From NCBI GenBank assembly GCA_030374765.1, contig JARGXX010000079.1:620001-684000 (forward strand): DNA of 64,000 nt. The letters run 5' to 3'. Origin of the DNA: Agarophyton chilense (taxonomy: Eukaryota; Rhodophyta; Florideophyceae; Gracilariales; Gracilariaceae). This document shows, piece after piece, positions 11,743-23,641 of the stretch; positions within the stretch are counted from its first letter, which is position 1, and every line of letters begins with the position of its first letter. A program made the translations under genes and the position numbers. The notes beneath the pieces were generated by a model. It did not search any database. It was not told where the DNA came from and was given only the letters and a program-made list of their open reading frames with translations.

Positions 11743-14370
11743 ATGGCGCCGGTGGGACCTGAACCTGCGTCGATACAACCATTGAGGTGTTGGTCTGCGT
11801 CCGTGGTGGAAGCTTCCGGTTGTGAGACCTTATTGGTGTTGAGCGGCCCCGTCGGTAAATACGCGACCTTTTTCCGGTTTTGCATTCCGGTTTACCCTAA
11901 AGGCAATGACATGATCGCGCCGTCTCCGCGCACGCGTTCGAACCCATTCGGTACCACGTCGGTGCACCTCGCGCCGCATCGTGGATTCGTCACCGATACC
12001 TCGAGGGGTGGGTCATCCCCACAAGCAGCACCAGCGCTCGGGAGACGTGAGATGCCGGTTACCATTGAGGTTGAAGAAGTCGGAGATTTCGAGGGGATTG
12101 ATACCCCTGCAGTTATGCCTTTGAGGTCGGATTGGTGCCGTTCCACGATACCTCAAAGGTCTGGACCCGCTCGCAACCGCACGCCGGCCACTGTTGTACC
12201 CGAAAGGTCAGTGTCGGTACCACCGGAAAGGTTGGATCTGTTGGTCGTCTCCTCAGAACGGACCGAGGGGGCTTTACTTCAGAAGGATGAATACCCGCTG
12301 GTGTTCACCGCGGCGGTGGAGGTCGAGTCATCACCTCGTTCGTCGGGTCGAGCTACGGCATTCCCAACCATGTCAGACAGCGGCCCATCTCGTGGCCGTG
12401 GACGCGGTGGTATTACCAAGAGGGTGACTCGCTCGACTTCGCGAACGCCTACCAACATTGGGTTTCGCAGCATGCCTGTCCCTGCGACTCAGTTCTCCCC
12501 TGGGACTCCGGCTGACCAATACCAACGCAGTGATGTACTTCCTTCGACGACCCAAACCAATTGGGCTCACAATCTCGCGTTCGGTGCGGCGAACCGGAAG
12601 ACGAGTCAATATGGACCTTTTGGTATTACCTTCGACCATGTGACGAATAATGAACTGTTGAAGCACGATTGGCCTGTGGCGGTGGGGAATTCGTCACTGC
12701 TGGCAGCTCTTACCAGACCACAATTGGATACCTACTTGGGTTTATCCCGTTGGGACTGCGAGCGCCTTCGCTCCGTTCCATTGCTTTTGAAGAAACTGGA
12801 CCAAGAGTCTCAACCTCTTCAGGGTCGACTGGAATGTTACCAGAGTTGGCAGCGTCATACACCTTTGAGGTATTTCATCCCGCCGATATATCCGAGCGAC
12901 TTGCCGTATGTGCGCATCGAACCGAAGCTGGATTATTACCGTCGATTGGTTGTGCAAGTGTGCCAATACCCGTCTATTCCGGAGACTTACCTTCCGGTTT
13001 CACCTGACTTGGTTTCCCTGAATCGGCCTTCCACCACTATCAATTGGGCTGACCGTAGTAGGTGGGGCGAGGATGCAGCGACGGAGAGTCGCGTTCGCAC
13101 TCGCAACTCTTACACTCGCGTCATGCATATGTTTCATAACGTCGAGTACTTCTCACAACCTACGAAGGACAGACGCGATTGGTACGTGCTTCGACCAGAG
13201 TGGTGGGAGTCCTACGAGGTTCCGTTATCACTGAGCGTGCCCACTCCGCCGGTCTTGGCGTACTTCGGGAGTCAGATTTCCCGGAACCTAGAGCGGTATT
13301 ACCTCATTTGGTCGATTGCCCTCTCGGAGTGGACCGTATTGGTTGCCATCCTGGCTCTGGAGGCCGCCCGTTACGGTATCGATTGGTATTATCGCAATCC
13401 CGAATCTGACATATACCGAGATGGTGTTCAACATGTAGGTCGCATCTTCTTCATACCTCCAAGGGTTGCCAAGGATATTTCCCGATTTGGTTACGAGGAC
13501 ATCGTGGAGGGGACCGATTATATCGTGAAGGATTTGGACTCGTATCTAGAGCAGAGCAAAAATTACCATTGGGATTCCCATCAAGGTTGGGAGGTTTGCG
13601 ATCCCGCAACTTGGGAGATTGTGCCTCGCCACGCCCAATATTATCCCGGGGAGCCTCCTGTTTATGGAGCTCCCGCGAGCCCCGAACCTTATCAAGGTAC
13701 TATGGAGACACCAGTTGGTCGTTATGCTGGTCTCTTTCCGTCCGAGCCGTTACCTCAAGGTCGTAAGTCGCCTATCCCTACGGGTGTGATTCCTACTCAA
13801 CCAAGCTCCTCGCGGGTTTCTGGTCCGGTTCGACCTCTGTTGGTGGGTATTGCTCGTCCACCACCTCAACCTATGATGGATTCTCCGGCCGTGGTCAGTT
13901 TGCTGGCTCGAATTCGCCAGTCTTGCGTCCCCACCTTTCAGAGGGGTGGGCCTACCTCCGTGGTTGTTGCACTAACGCTCCTTGAAGGTTTACTGCCGCG
14001 CCATGCGAAATACATGAAGGCGCTGAACCAACTTGGGGTGTTCCGGAATCAGTTCCAGTTGGACATGTATCAACTGGCCACCCGTCAGGTTGCCAATCTG
14101 ACATGTGTCTCTGCTGCTGCGCCATCTGATCATTTGACAGATCTCCTTCTAGGTGCTAACTTGAACCCTGCGGTGTTGCAACCTGCTCCGGCGGTTCCTT
14201 TTGTTCACCCTCTTTTGGTTTGGACTCCTCTCCCCAGTGGCGGGGCTACCGCTCCTTTGCTACCTCTTAGGTCGATGGCTCCTAGCATTTCCGCAGGTTT
14301 TCCTCCATGGGTGGTCAATAACACGGGTCCTCCTGATTCTATTGTTTTTAAACAGACAGGTCCTTCTTAA
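11743..14370 (+). CDS. Gyp-2 antisense ORF (aORF), function unknown
   Basis: An uninterrupted 875-codon ORF on the strand opposite gag-pol, between the 3' LTR and the pol end, ending 160 bp from the end of the chromodomain frame. I recognise no known domain. The N-terminal 230 residues are low-complexity, Ser/Pro/Arg-rich, with an SRGRGRGG stretch. A middle part (about 270-640) is rich in Trp and Tyr and holds DLPYVRIEP, a PEWWESYEVP block and TPPVLAYFGS near residue 500. The C-terminus is Pro-rich, then hydrophobic. Comparable blocks occur in the antisense ORFs of Gyp-3 and Gyp-4. An inward promoter in or near the 3' LTR is inferred from position only. The first Met is uncertain; another lies at 11911. 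Confidence 0.7.
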   Translation: MAPVGPEPASIQPLRCWSASVVEASGCETLLVLSGPVGKYATFFRFCIPVYPKGNDMIAPSPRTRSNPFGTTSVHLAPHRGFVTDTSRGGSSPQAAPALGRREMPVTIEVEEVGDFEGIDTPAVMPLRSDWCRSTIPQRSGPARNRTPATVVPERSVSVPPERLDLLVVSSERTEGALLQKDEYPLVFTAAVEVESSPRSSGRATAFPTMSDSGPSRGRGRGGITKRVTRSTSRTPTNIGFRSMPVPATQFSPGTPADQYQRSDVLPSTTQTNWAHNLAFGAANRKTSQYGPFGITFDHVTNNELLKHDWPVAVGNSSLLAALTRPQLDTYLGLSRWDCERLRSVPLLLKKLDQESQPLQGRLECYQSWQRHTPLRYFIPPIYPSDLPYVRIEPKLDYYRRLVVQVCQYPSIPETYLPVSPDLVSLNRPSTTINWADRSRWGEDAATESRVRTRNSYTRVMHMFHNVEYFSQPTKDRRDWYVLRPEWWESYEVPLSLSVPTPPVLAYFGSQISRNLERYYLIWSIALSEWTVLVAILALEAARYGIDWYYRNPESDIYRDGVQHVGRIFFIPPRVAKDISRFGYEDIVEGTDYIVKDLDSYLEQSKNYHWDSHQGWEVCDPATWEIVPRHAQYYPGEPPVYGAPASPEPYQGTMETPVGRYAGLFPSEPLPQGRKSPIPTGVIPTQPSSSRVSGPVRPLLVGIARPPPQPMMDSPAVVSLLARIRQSCVPTFQRGGPTSVVVALTLLEGLLPRHAKYMKALNQLGVFRNQFQLDMYQLATRQVANLTCVSAAAPSDHLTDLLLGANLNPAVLQPAPAVPFVHPLLVWTPLPSGGATAPLLPLRSMAPSISAGFPPWVVNNTGPPDSIVFKQTGPS

Positions 14371-14529
14371 AGTGAATTGTTGTCTCTTCTTGTCTCCTCT
14401 ACTGTTACATTTGGTTGTTTTTTCGTGCCCTCCCTTGTAGGTAATCTGACACGCCTATGCGTCCGCCTTCTGCGGAAACGACGTATTTTATCCCCCTTCC
14501 TTAGGCCTGAGTACCACGAGGGTCTAAGG

Positions 14530-17513
14530 TTAGCCGTCTGCAGGCATCGGCTCCTTGTGACGGCGCCAATACCTGATACGGAAGTGTGGGGGTATTGCGG
14601 CTGGGGGTTCGAGGGTGTCCCTTTCTGGGCCCCAGCCGTACCACCTGACGGTGTACTTCAGACCATTGCAGGTTTGCGTGTTGCCCACAACACGGTCAAC
14701 GGGAAATTCCTCTGAGGTTTGGTCCTGATCTTTCGGGGGAAAGCCACCTCGAGGGTTGATATGTTCCGAGTTGGGTGCATCGTTTGTGGGAGCCGGGTCG
14801 GGAGCTCCCGCTGTTACCGTGTGAGGTTCCACTTCCGTCCCTCTTAGAGGGTTGTAATCCGGATCATCCCGTTGTAGTTCATCATTCACCTCAATTGGGG
14901 TGGGGTCCTCCGAGGGTCGAGTGCGCAGAGCTACCGCTCTGGGCTCTCGGGCTGAGGTTCCCGCCTCCATGCGATGTTGAACCGTTTCAGGTGCTACCGT
15001 AATACGGTCAATTGATATCGTATTCGGTATTCCATCTTGGTCAACCGTAACGGTGTGGTCTGATGCGTTCAATACCTTATAAGGTCCCACTGGTTTGGGT
15101 AGAAGGTTCGAATTTATATCTCTGTCAATAGCTTCATCGTCTGCTTCATCACCCGGTCGTGGTCTTTTACCTGAATGTGGGTTGTCTATATAGACATATT
15201 GTCCCGAGGATACAGATACCACTTAGGTTACCCTACGGTCGTAGTCGGCCTTGTACCGCTTCCGGGCTGCAGTGAGGCGGCTCTCTGCATGTTTGAGAGC
15301 CCTCCTCAACCTCATAAGGGTACTCCGCTTGATCTGGGCAGCGGTCAGTGCGCCAGCTGCAGTGCTGGTTGTATGATCTCCCTTCACTACAATACCTGGG
15401 GGGTGTCGCGAAAGAACCAAATCAAAGGGAGTGGTCTGCGTTGACCGGTGTACCTGAAGGTTACAGGAGTAGTTGATCGGTTGCACCAACTCATCCCACC
15501 CAGTTTGGTGCTCTTCCGTATAGTGTCGTAGCCTTGATACCAATGTGTGGTTACAGCGACCGACCTGTCCGTTTGTCTGCGGGTGGTAGGCAGTAGTGAA
15601 ATAGTGCTTGATACCCAAGAGGTTACAGACTGCTTCGAAGAACTTCGATGCCAAGTTTGAACCATTATTGGTAAGTAGGTACAGTGGTACACCATACGGG
15701 TAGACCCAATTGTTGAGGAACGCGATCGCCAGCGTGGTTGACTTCGTCTCCTCTAAAGGTATCGCTCTCGTGAGCTTCGAGAACCTGTCGGTGATCACTA
15801 GAATGTGCTGATACCCATTCTTGGTTCTGGGAAGTGGTCCTAGCATGTCTATCCGAACAAACTCAAGCGGACTCGCTGCTGGGAACAGCTTGAGGTACTT
15901 TCGATGCTTTCGAATACCACCGATACAACCGTTGCCTCAAGGTGTAATACATCTTGATGGAACCGAGGTGTCCCGATAGACGCGGGTAGTGTGCGAGATA
16001 CAAGACTCTCGGACGCAGTGCCTTCGGAACCACCTTTTGAAGGCTACCATCCAAGGTTGACCTTCTCACGATGTACCCATTGTGGTCCACATCGAACGGT
16101 GATCCTTTCAAACCAATTTGGTCAGCCAGGGTTCTGCAGTACGCATCGTGGGCCTGTTCTCGTAGAAATTCCTCTCGGGTTACGGGCATGACGTTTGTTT
16201 CCTCTAGGGCCAGTATCTGCGTTGCCATGTCGGTGTTCCGCAAAGCGCCTTCTTCAGGTAAGTCCTAACATCCTTCTAGGTGTTCGGCAGTACCATTTTG
16301 GTTTGATGACACCAAAAAGCAAGGGATATCATCGTCCACCGGTTCCGTCTCTAACCCTGAGGTGTTTAAGTTTGACATAGCGTCAGCTATTTTGTGCTTG
16401 ATACCTGGACGGTACTGTACGTCGTATTCAAAATCCGAGAGTCTCAACCTCCAACTGGCAAGTCTACCAGACGCATCTGCGAGTCCAAGGATCCACCTTA
16501 AGGCGTCGTGGTCCGTGCGCAACATAAAGCGCTCACCATAAAGGTATGGACGGATCATCAACATGCTCCACACTACTGCTAGACATTCCTTCTCGGTTAC
16601 CGTGTAATTCTGCTCCGCCTCATTCATAGCGCCGCTCCAGTACCCTATAGGTAATTTGTCTCCGTTGTGCTGCTCCTGCCTGAGACAAGAACCAATTTGG
16701 GCATGGGATGAATCTGTATCCATTGTGTATGGTAGACCTGTTTTCGATAACGCTAAGATTGGCGGCGACAACAGCGCTTGTTTCAATTCCTCAAAGGTAT
16801 CCATTTCGTCGTTCGATAGATTCTCAAACCGTTCAGGTTCACCTACTGGAGCTTCTTGTTGAGGGGAGCCGCTATTTTCGCGAATCCCTTCACGAAGCGA
16901 CGATAGACGTTACATAAACCTATAAAGGATCGTACGCCTGTCTGGGATCGTGGCAACTTGACCTCCTGTACTGCTCTAATGTTGCTCGGCGCAACCTCTA
17001 GGGTTCCAGGGCCTATGATGTGGCCCAGGTATTCAACCGTTCTGGTAAAGAAGACGAATTTGCGTAGCTTCAGTGTCACCCCCGCCTCAGCTAGAAGGAT
17101 TAGTACGGTTCGTACGTGTGAAAAATGCTCTTCTACCGATCTGGAATAGATGATTACATCATCGATGTATACCAAGGCGGTTGTCCATTTAACCTTCGAA
17201 AGGATGATGTCCAGCGCCCTTTGAAAGGTTGCTGGAGCATTGCGCAACCCGAAAGGCATCCGCGTGAAGCGAAACAAACCTGCATGGTACGTGAAGGTCA
17301 TTTTGTCTCTATCTTCCTCGCCTATGGGTACCTGCCAATAACCACAATTGGCATCCAACGTGGTAAATATCTGCGCATCTCCCAAAGAGTCGATGCACTC
17401 ATCCATTCTAGGTATTGCGTACGAATCCCTGATGGTCACTCTATTGAGCCTCCTGTAATCCACACAAAACCTCACACGGTTATCCCCTTTCTTCTGAACC
17501 AGAACCACGGGAC
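14530..17513 (-). pseudogene. Gyp-2 pol, RT to chromodomain
   Basis: Fossil coding region. Parts: RT with FCVDYRRLN and YIDD (16843 up to the pogo insertion), RNase H (16265-16804, TDSSHAQIGSCLRQ), integrase zinc region (15863-16243), integrase core (15223-15846, ITDRFSKLTRAIP, HPQTNGQVGR), and chromodomain (14530 to about 14720, YTVRWYGWGPERDT). It has several breaks. A pogo transposon separates this part from the protease-bearing part to the right. Confidence 0.85.
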
Positions 17514-17515
17514 TA

Positions 17516-20044
17516 CAGAGTTCTTTCCCGATACAGTGAAGAAATCGGGGGCATGTCAATAGCGGTGCCAACTTCCCTATAACGAACACTTTACTATAGC
17601 AGGTTGCTCCCTGTCCACTTTGCACCTTTCCTAGAGCATAGAAAGTGATATCCCTCGCCGTTGTAGACAGAGTAGTCGTAACGTATAGAGTATCTCAAAA
17701 CTGTAAATGTCGGGATGGAAACACCTGTTGCTTTATACCTAGACAAATGTTCAATCACGTATATATAGGTATTAATAAACTGTCTCATACACATACCACT
17801 TTGTGACGCTTTTGCACCCCGAACACCAGCCATGACTAGAAACAACGTCACAATTGAGACAAAACAAGAAGCACTACGCTTCCTTGGGGCCAATGAGGAC
17901 GAACAGCTTGGTGCTTCTCTGCTAAATGACCAAACACAAAAGGCATGGAGTAAAAAAGAGGTAGCTGCACGGTACGGCGTTTCACAGCTAACAGTAACCG
18001 CTTGGTGCAAATTAGCACCCAAATATATGGGTGTCGCCACAACGAGTCGAAAACTGAAGAATTCTTGTCGTCTTCGAGAAGGCCACTTCCCAGAATTGGA
18101 GAAAGCGTTAGCTCGCTATATGAGGGAGAGGATTGTTTACATGAAATCAGAGTCTATGTTCCGTGAAGACACAATACGAGATGCCAAATTAATAATTAGG
18201 TCTGATATGAACACAAATCTGAACGATAAAATAGGATCACCAGATACTACAGAAGCTCAAAAAGCGAATCTCCGACACAAAATTGCAGTGTTGACATCAT
18301 TTAAAGCCAGCTCCCATTGGTTTACTAATTACATGAAGAGAAACCGCTTGAGCAGTAAGAAGGGAGTTGGCCAAAACGGACACTTCTCAACAGCCTGCAT
18401 AGAAGAAGCAGGATTAGATCTTAGAAAGAAACTGGCTGTGTACAGTGTGTCAAATACCTGTAACACAGATGAGGTTGCTGTGCTTTACAGATCATTCCCA
18501 AGCCGTGCGGTTCGCTTCACAGACATGCCTGCCTCCTACACCAGAGTGAAGGACCGTGTCACAGCAGTTCTAACCGTTTTTGCCGACGGCTCAAAAGCTC
18601 CACTTACCATAATTGGCCATGCGAGAAGGCTTCGCAGCTTTCCGAGGCATTTCGATGCATTGAGGGATCTCGGAGTGTTTTATTACCACCAGACGAACGC
18701 CTGGAACACACAATGCTTATGTAACAGGATGGCGAGATGGTTCGACAAAACGGCGTCTCTTCAAGGCCGCAAAACCTTTGGCGTATTGGACAACTGTTCT
18801 GCACATTTAATTGATTACGACATCTTCTCTAACTATTCTGCCTTGTTTTTACCCCCAACATGACCTCATGCTTGCAGCCTGTAGATGCTTCTATAGGAAG
18901 GTCTTTCAAATGTGCATTCAGTAGACTATTGGTTCGACATATTCTTCAGCATGTTGACACCGAAATGGGCAAACCAGCCTCAGGCCGTCGTGTTTTTAAG
19001 ATTAATGAGGCGGTAACTACATATGATGCAGTCCTTATGATGTCTCGAGCATGGAACATGGTACCTACAAAGGTGGTAATGAACGGTTGGTTGAGCACAT
19101 CTATATTGGCTCCACACCAAATTGAGGAGCTCAGAGTGCTGAAGGATGCCTTATCGGAAAATATCATTCCTGCCCAGCGTCCTCTTCGTGGGAGTGCGAC
19201 AATCACTGAGAAAGAGATTCAAAAGAGATTTGCATCTATTGCAATGCAGCGGGGTAAAGCGTGGCTACAAAGCACGGCTACAGACATAGTGAACGCTTTC
19301 GACGTGTTTGAAGAAGATAGTTTAGACCGCCGGGGTACAGATGGACTAAGGGAAGAACTACAGGAACTGTCGGATTTGGACGTTGTACAGCCCTTCTCTG
19401 ATGCTGATTGGGAATGCTTTAACAGCATTGAGGACCGACTAGATGTTTGTGCTCCAGTTACAGAGCAGAATGCAGTCGCTGTTGCCGTTAAGGACGCATT
19501 AGGTATCAACGAAGACGCGCAGGAAACAGAGCTCACAGAACATGTCGAGAGCGAGGTAGAAAGTGATATGGTGCTTCCCAAACCATCGCTGGCCAGATAC
19601 GAGAAGTCTATGGAGGACATGAAGAGATAGCTAGGTTTGATGGTGAAGAATGAACACTTCTTTATGACAGTCTTCGACATGGGAAGGCTGCAGTTCTGCA
19701 TTGATTCAGAATTGGATAGGATTTTCGCGCATCGAAGGAGCAAGAAAAAACAGACGAGAATAAGTGACTTTTTCAGCAAAATGTGTCTTTTTGTTTACAC
19801 AAGCAATATGAATAGGACAGCCTTTCAATTTTAATACAAAATTTGCATTTCATATAGTGAACTGGGCCGTTTTTGACTTCACTTTACCGATTTCTTCACT
19901 GTATTGTATGCATTTCCCTATTCAAAATGAAAACGTCCAATACGGCCTGGAAATGCATATGTGGCGGAGCCCAAGGCTGGCATACTTCACTGCAGCGGTT
20001 TGATTCACTATGTGAGGGGTTCACTCTATCGGGAAAGAACTCCG
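17516..20044 (+). mobile_element. pogo/Tigger-like DNA transposon in Gyp-2 RT
   Basis: A 2529-bp element flanked by TA on both sides (17514-17515 and 20045-20046), the target duplication of the Tc1/mariner-pogo superfamily. Terminal inverted repeats begin CAGAGTTCTTTCCCGATA at the left and CGGAGTTCTTTCCCGATA at the right (complement). A second inverted pair, TACAGTGAAGAAATCGG, lies at 17532-17548 and 19887-19903. Taking the element and one TA out leaves the RT reading across the site as SDWASPVV, as in other Ty3 RTs, which fixes both ends. It carries one transposase gene. Confidence 0.9.
17832..19630 (+). pseudogene. pogo/CENP-B-type DDE transposase, one frameshift
   Basis: Cut-and-paste transposase of the pogo (DDE_1/CENP-B) group. 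The N-terminus has a helix-turn-helix (KKEVAARYGVSQLTVTAWCK, residues 36-55), then a CENP-B-type DNA-binding region ending WFTNYMKRNRLSSKKG. The catalytic domain shows NTDEVAVLY (first Asp), FGVLDNCSAH (second Asp) and LQPVDASIGRSFK (third Asp). The frame changes by one base near 18855-18862, in LFLPPNMTS just before the third Asp, so frame 17832-18863 continues as 18860-19630. The C-terminal acidic tail is poorly conserved in this family. A copy with one lesion and clear TIRs suggests fairly recent activity, but this copy is probably inactive. Confidence 0.88.
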
Positions 20045-20046
20045 TA

Positions 20047-21296
20047 GCCCAATCTGAGTTGGCTGGTTCAATTACACCTTCTTGGAGCATTCGCTCCACT
20101 TCTTTGAGTTCTACCTCTCTCGCCTTCGGACCTGCACGGTATAGTTGCTGATAAATCGGATGCGGGTCAGGGAAGAACTCGATGCGATGCTGTGTGGCCT
20201 TAATTTGGCTCAGATGGCCTGACCACATGGTTTCGAACTCCTCCAGAAGGTCGATAATGAGGCCCCGCAGTCGGCCGTTTTCTTCACTGATCTGGACTGT
20301 GTCTTTCCATTGCCTCTCAGGGTCAGGTTCTTCTTCTTTGTCTACCGATGCCTTATCGGTTAGCTTTGATTCCAAGTTGGTATTTATCGATACCTTTGTG
20401 GTTGTGGACGCATTTGCGCACCCCCCTTCCTTATCGAAGGTGACGTCGCCGAGATCAGTGTGAGCTACGGTGAAGACCCCTTGTGGTGCTGGTAGTGCGA
20501 TGCCAACATTGGTATTTTTCGGCAACTTCACGTCATGACCGCTGAAGTTGCTGAGACACACCTTAAAGAGTTGATTTGGGATGTTGTCGACAATCCCGTT
20601 GGCCATCAAGGTGAGGTGTCGATGTGCTAACCTCGGATGGTTTTGTAGTATGAACAGCCCGGGGGTCGCGCACGACACCGGTACCAATATTTGGTGCATT
20701 GGCGGGATAACAACCTGTTTAGTAATGCGCACTTTGCTGGAGACCATTTGGGTGGATATCGTCTTTTTCGATTTGACGAACCATCCCCGTTTGGTTTCCG
20801 TATTACCTAAAATGGAAATTCGTCCCCCGTGACGTAGGGCGACGGTACGGGAACCAGAAAGGATTGCTTTAACATGTCTGTCAATGAAATTCGTACCTAG
20901 TAGGTAGTCTGTTGGTATCCGGTCGACCACAAAGAATTGCAGTCTGACCTTGAGGTGTCCGAGCTGCACCACAGTGGTGAGCATAACTCTAAGGTTTAAT
21001 GCGTGCTTATTTTCATCCACCAGCGGGTTGTTGTCGGGAGGTCGGCTCAAGTTCCGAAGTACCGCCTCAGGTATGACGCGGGAGTTCAGATCGTTTGAGC
21101 CGGCTCCCGTACCGAACACGCAGGTGACCAGAACCGCAAGGCGATCCGAGAAACACATTGAAGCACGTACTTTATAGTTATTGTACTTCATATGACAAAC
21201 CGGAACTGGTTGTGACGTGTTATCTTCCACCTTCAAGGTTCTGGGTATCGATTGGCCTTCCAATTGCAGGTTGGGTTCGGCCATTACGCCAACCAT
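20047..21296 (-). pseudogene. Gyp-2 protease and RT start
   Basis: Fossil pol 5' part: a retropepsin-like region (DSGAG-type position reads GTGAGSNDLN, then LLGTNFIDRHVKAI), a linker, and the RT N-terminus (HRIEFFPDPHPIYQQLYRAG, EGVIEPANSDWA) running up to the pogo element. The last residues of the longer open frame in this area come from the transposon, not from pol. Confidence 0.8.
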
Positions 21297-23580
21297 TCGG
21301 TGTTTTCCTCCTGTACCGGAGGGTTTGAGTCCAAGTTTGGTGTTTCCTCGATGAAATTGACCTGTACCGGTGTACGGGGTTGCAACCTATTCGGGGCTTG
21401 CGTTGAAGACCCACAGAGACGTTGGTGATTCTGCATGCGAGCCTGAATCAACTGGTCTCTTATCTCTGGAGGTAAGTTAGCGCAATTGTTTGCCAAATTG
21501 TCTGTCGCGAGACAGAACCAGCAAACGAGGCCTCCAGTTTGGGTGTCTCGCGTTACCATTGAGCGGGGCCTCGAAACCTGGTTGGTAGGAGCAGTGGCGT
21601 AGGATGTGGGTGGCGAGTTATGGGAGCTCGCTCCCTGCGTCCTATGCGATCTCACCGCACTTGGCGGCGATTGTACCGAGTGTGGCGTACGCGTTGACGA
21701 CCAATTTCCTACTATCGAAGCTTTCGAGAACCGCCCCTGGGTCGCTACCAAGTTGATAGCGGTCCCTGTAGGTACTTTGAGGTGCGAGCTACCCTCTGAG
21801 GTTCTGGTATCTTCAATTTCCAAGACCGACCTTTTCGGTTTATCCTTCGAGGTTGGAGGCACGGCTGATCTCTTTCCCAGCCGAAGAGTATCTCCAAGGC
21901 CCTGGGAGTATCGAGCCAGCCCATTGTAGTCTACCTCTCGGTTAGTGGCCAGGTAATTGCGTACCTGGGAACGGATCGCTTTGTCGACATTGTCGGCAAA
22001 TAGCGACTTTAACTTAGAGATAGTGAACACATTACCACAACGGGTTGCCAGATTCCAAAGCGCGAGCGAAAATTACGATTCGGTTTGCCCAGAACTTTGA
22101 TGGTAAGCGAGGACTTCCGAGTAAGCCTCTTGGATAACCTCATCGGTGGCGTATGTTTCCAAAAAGAAATTGACCACCTCTGGGTATGACTCCAATATCT
22201 CCGTGCCATCCTCATCCATCCGTAAGTTATTGCCGCGGAGCCTACCCTGCAGCAATTAGTATGATTGTCCTTTAAAGAAAAACTGAAATAGCCACATAGC
22301 AGCGCCCTCGGAAAAACCATTTTGGTCACATGCAATCTTGAACTTCTGTAGAAACTCAATCACCGCAATAGGATCCGTACCTGTGAAGGTTGTGTCACCC
22401 ATTTGGAAGCTGAGCTTCTTGTGGTGCTTAGTAATCTTCTGAGCGACCTCTTGGGTGTATTCATAAGATTTATTGATCAACCGATAAGTCCCGTAATCAA
22501 CCGCTTTAGTGAACATATCGTTCAACGGTTGGTGCACCTCCAGGTCCATTTCGGTGTCCGACTAAGAGTCGGGCGACTCATTATATCGCTTTTTACCCTT
22601 TCGGGTCTTTTTCGACGACTTCTTCGTCGACCTGTTTGGTTTCTTCTTCTCCTTACCTTTACGGTCTTCATCCGACGTTGAACTCATATCGGAACTGGAG
22701 TCTGACGATTCGGGGTCTGAATCATCCTCTCGATTCTTTCCTCTTTCCGTTTTCCGCTTCTTCCCTTTTCGGTTTCTTCGTCGCTCATCCAACGAGTCAG
22801 ACGAATCGTCCTTGGGACCACCTCCATGGGTATCCTTTTGAACGAAACCAGTAATTGGTGGCAGATAAGTGTCTTGAGGATCTACCTTCCCCGGGACCTC
22901 TTAACTCGGCCTTGGAATTTGTAGGTACTTACTATCAGTAGGTAAGTGTTTGGAATAGGTGGAATGACCCATTTGGAACCTTTGTGGTATGCGCTTTGCG
23001 ATGTTCACCTGTATAGGCCGGGATTCTGCGAATCCCTCGGAAACCCAAAGGTCCTGCACAGCGCGGTAAACATGCTCCCTAGCATCTGTAAAGAGATACT
23101 GTTTCACAATTTAAGGTATCTTTTCCGGCAGCTCTTGAGCTGCTCGGTCAACCACAATACGGGTAAATGAATCGACGTCCATTGAGGGCGGAACCATCCG
23201 GGTATTCGACTTCTCCTTTAAGGTTAATGCATCCTCGACCGAGAGGGTGACGAGCGCTTTCGCTCGCTCTTTGATCTGAGGCCATAGCTCCTCCGCTGCA
23301 ACCTCAATTGGCAATTTTCTTTGAGGTTCCGTTTCCATATGCGGCGGACCATGTACCTTTACGGTTTTGTCCCGAGGGTGCCGGAGCAGCTCCTCGGGGT
23401 TCTCCAGACTCGGTTGAGCCAATGGGGCTCCTTGAAAACCTTCATGGCTTGGCGGGGCGCTTGCACCACGCGTATTCCTTTTAGGTCGTTCCATTTGTGA
23501 CCAATAGTGGTATCCTGTATTGCTTTGCGGGATTTCCTGAAACCAAATAGGTGTACGAGCGTCCAATTCTTCTCAGAATC
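21284..23580 (-). pseudogene. Gyp-2 gag
   Basis: Broken gag. A basic/acidic low-complexity linker (22562-22792, Lys/Arg/Ser/Asp runs), a capsid-like helical region (22073-22549, GTDPIAVIEFLQKFKIACDQ) and a zinc-knuckle region near 21500 (CWFCLATDN) are recognisable. The same capsid block appears in Gyp-4 gag (GSDPNAVLRLLSLFRTACDQ). Confidence 0.75.
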
Positions 23581-23620
23581 TCGTGTGAACCGTGAAGGTA
23601 CGACGAAACCTAAAAATTCT

Positions 23621-23638
23621 TTCTAATTCCGGAGACCA
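23621..23638 (-). promoter_or_regulatory. Gyp-2 primer-binding site
   Basis: TGGTCTCCGGAATTAGAA on the minus strand, three bases after the LTR end TACGACA. It begins TGG, the complement of a tRNA CCA end, and differs by two bases in 18 from the Gyp-3 site. Confidence 0.65.
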
Positions 23639-23641
23639 AAA

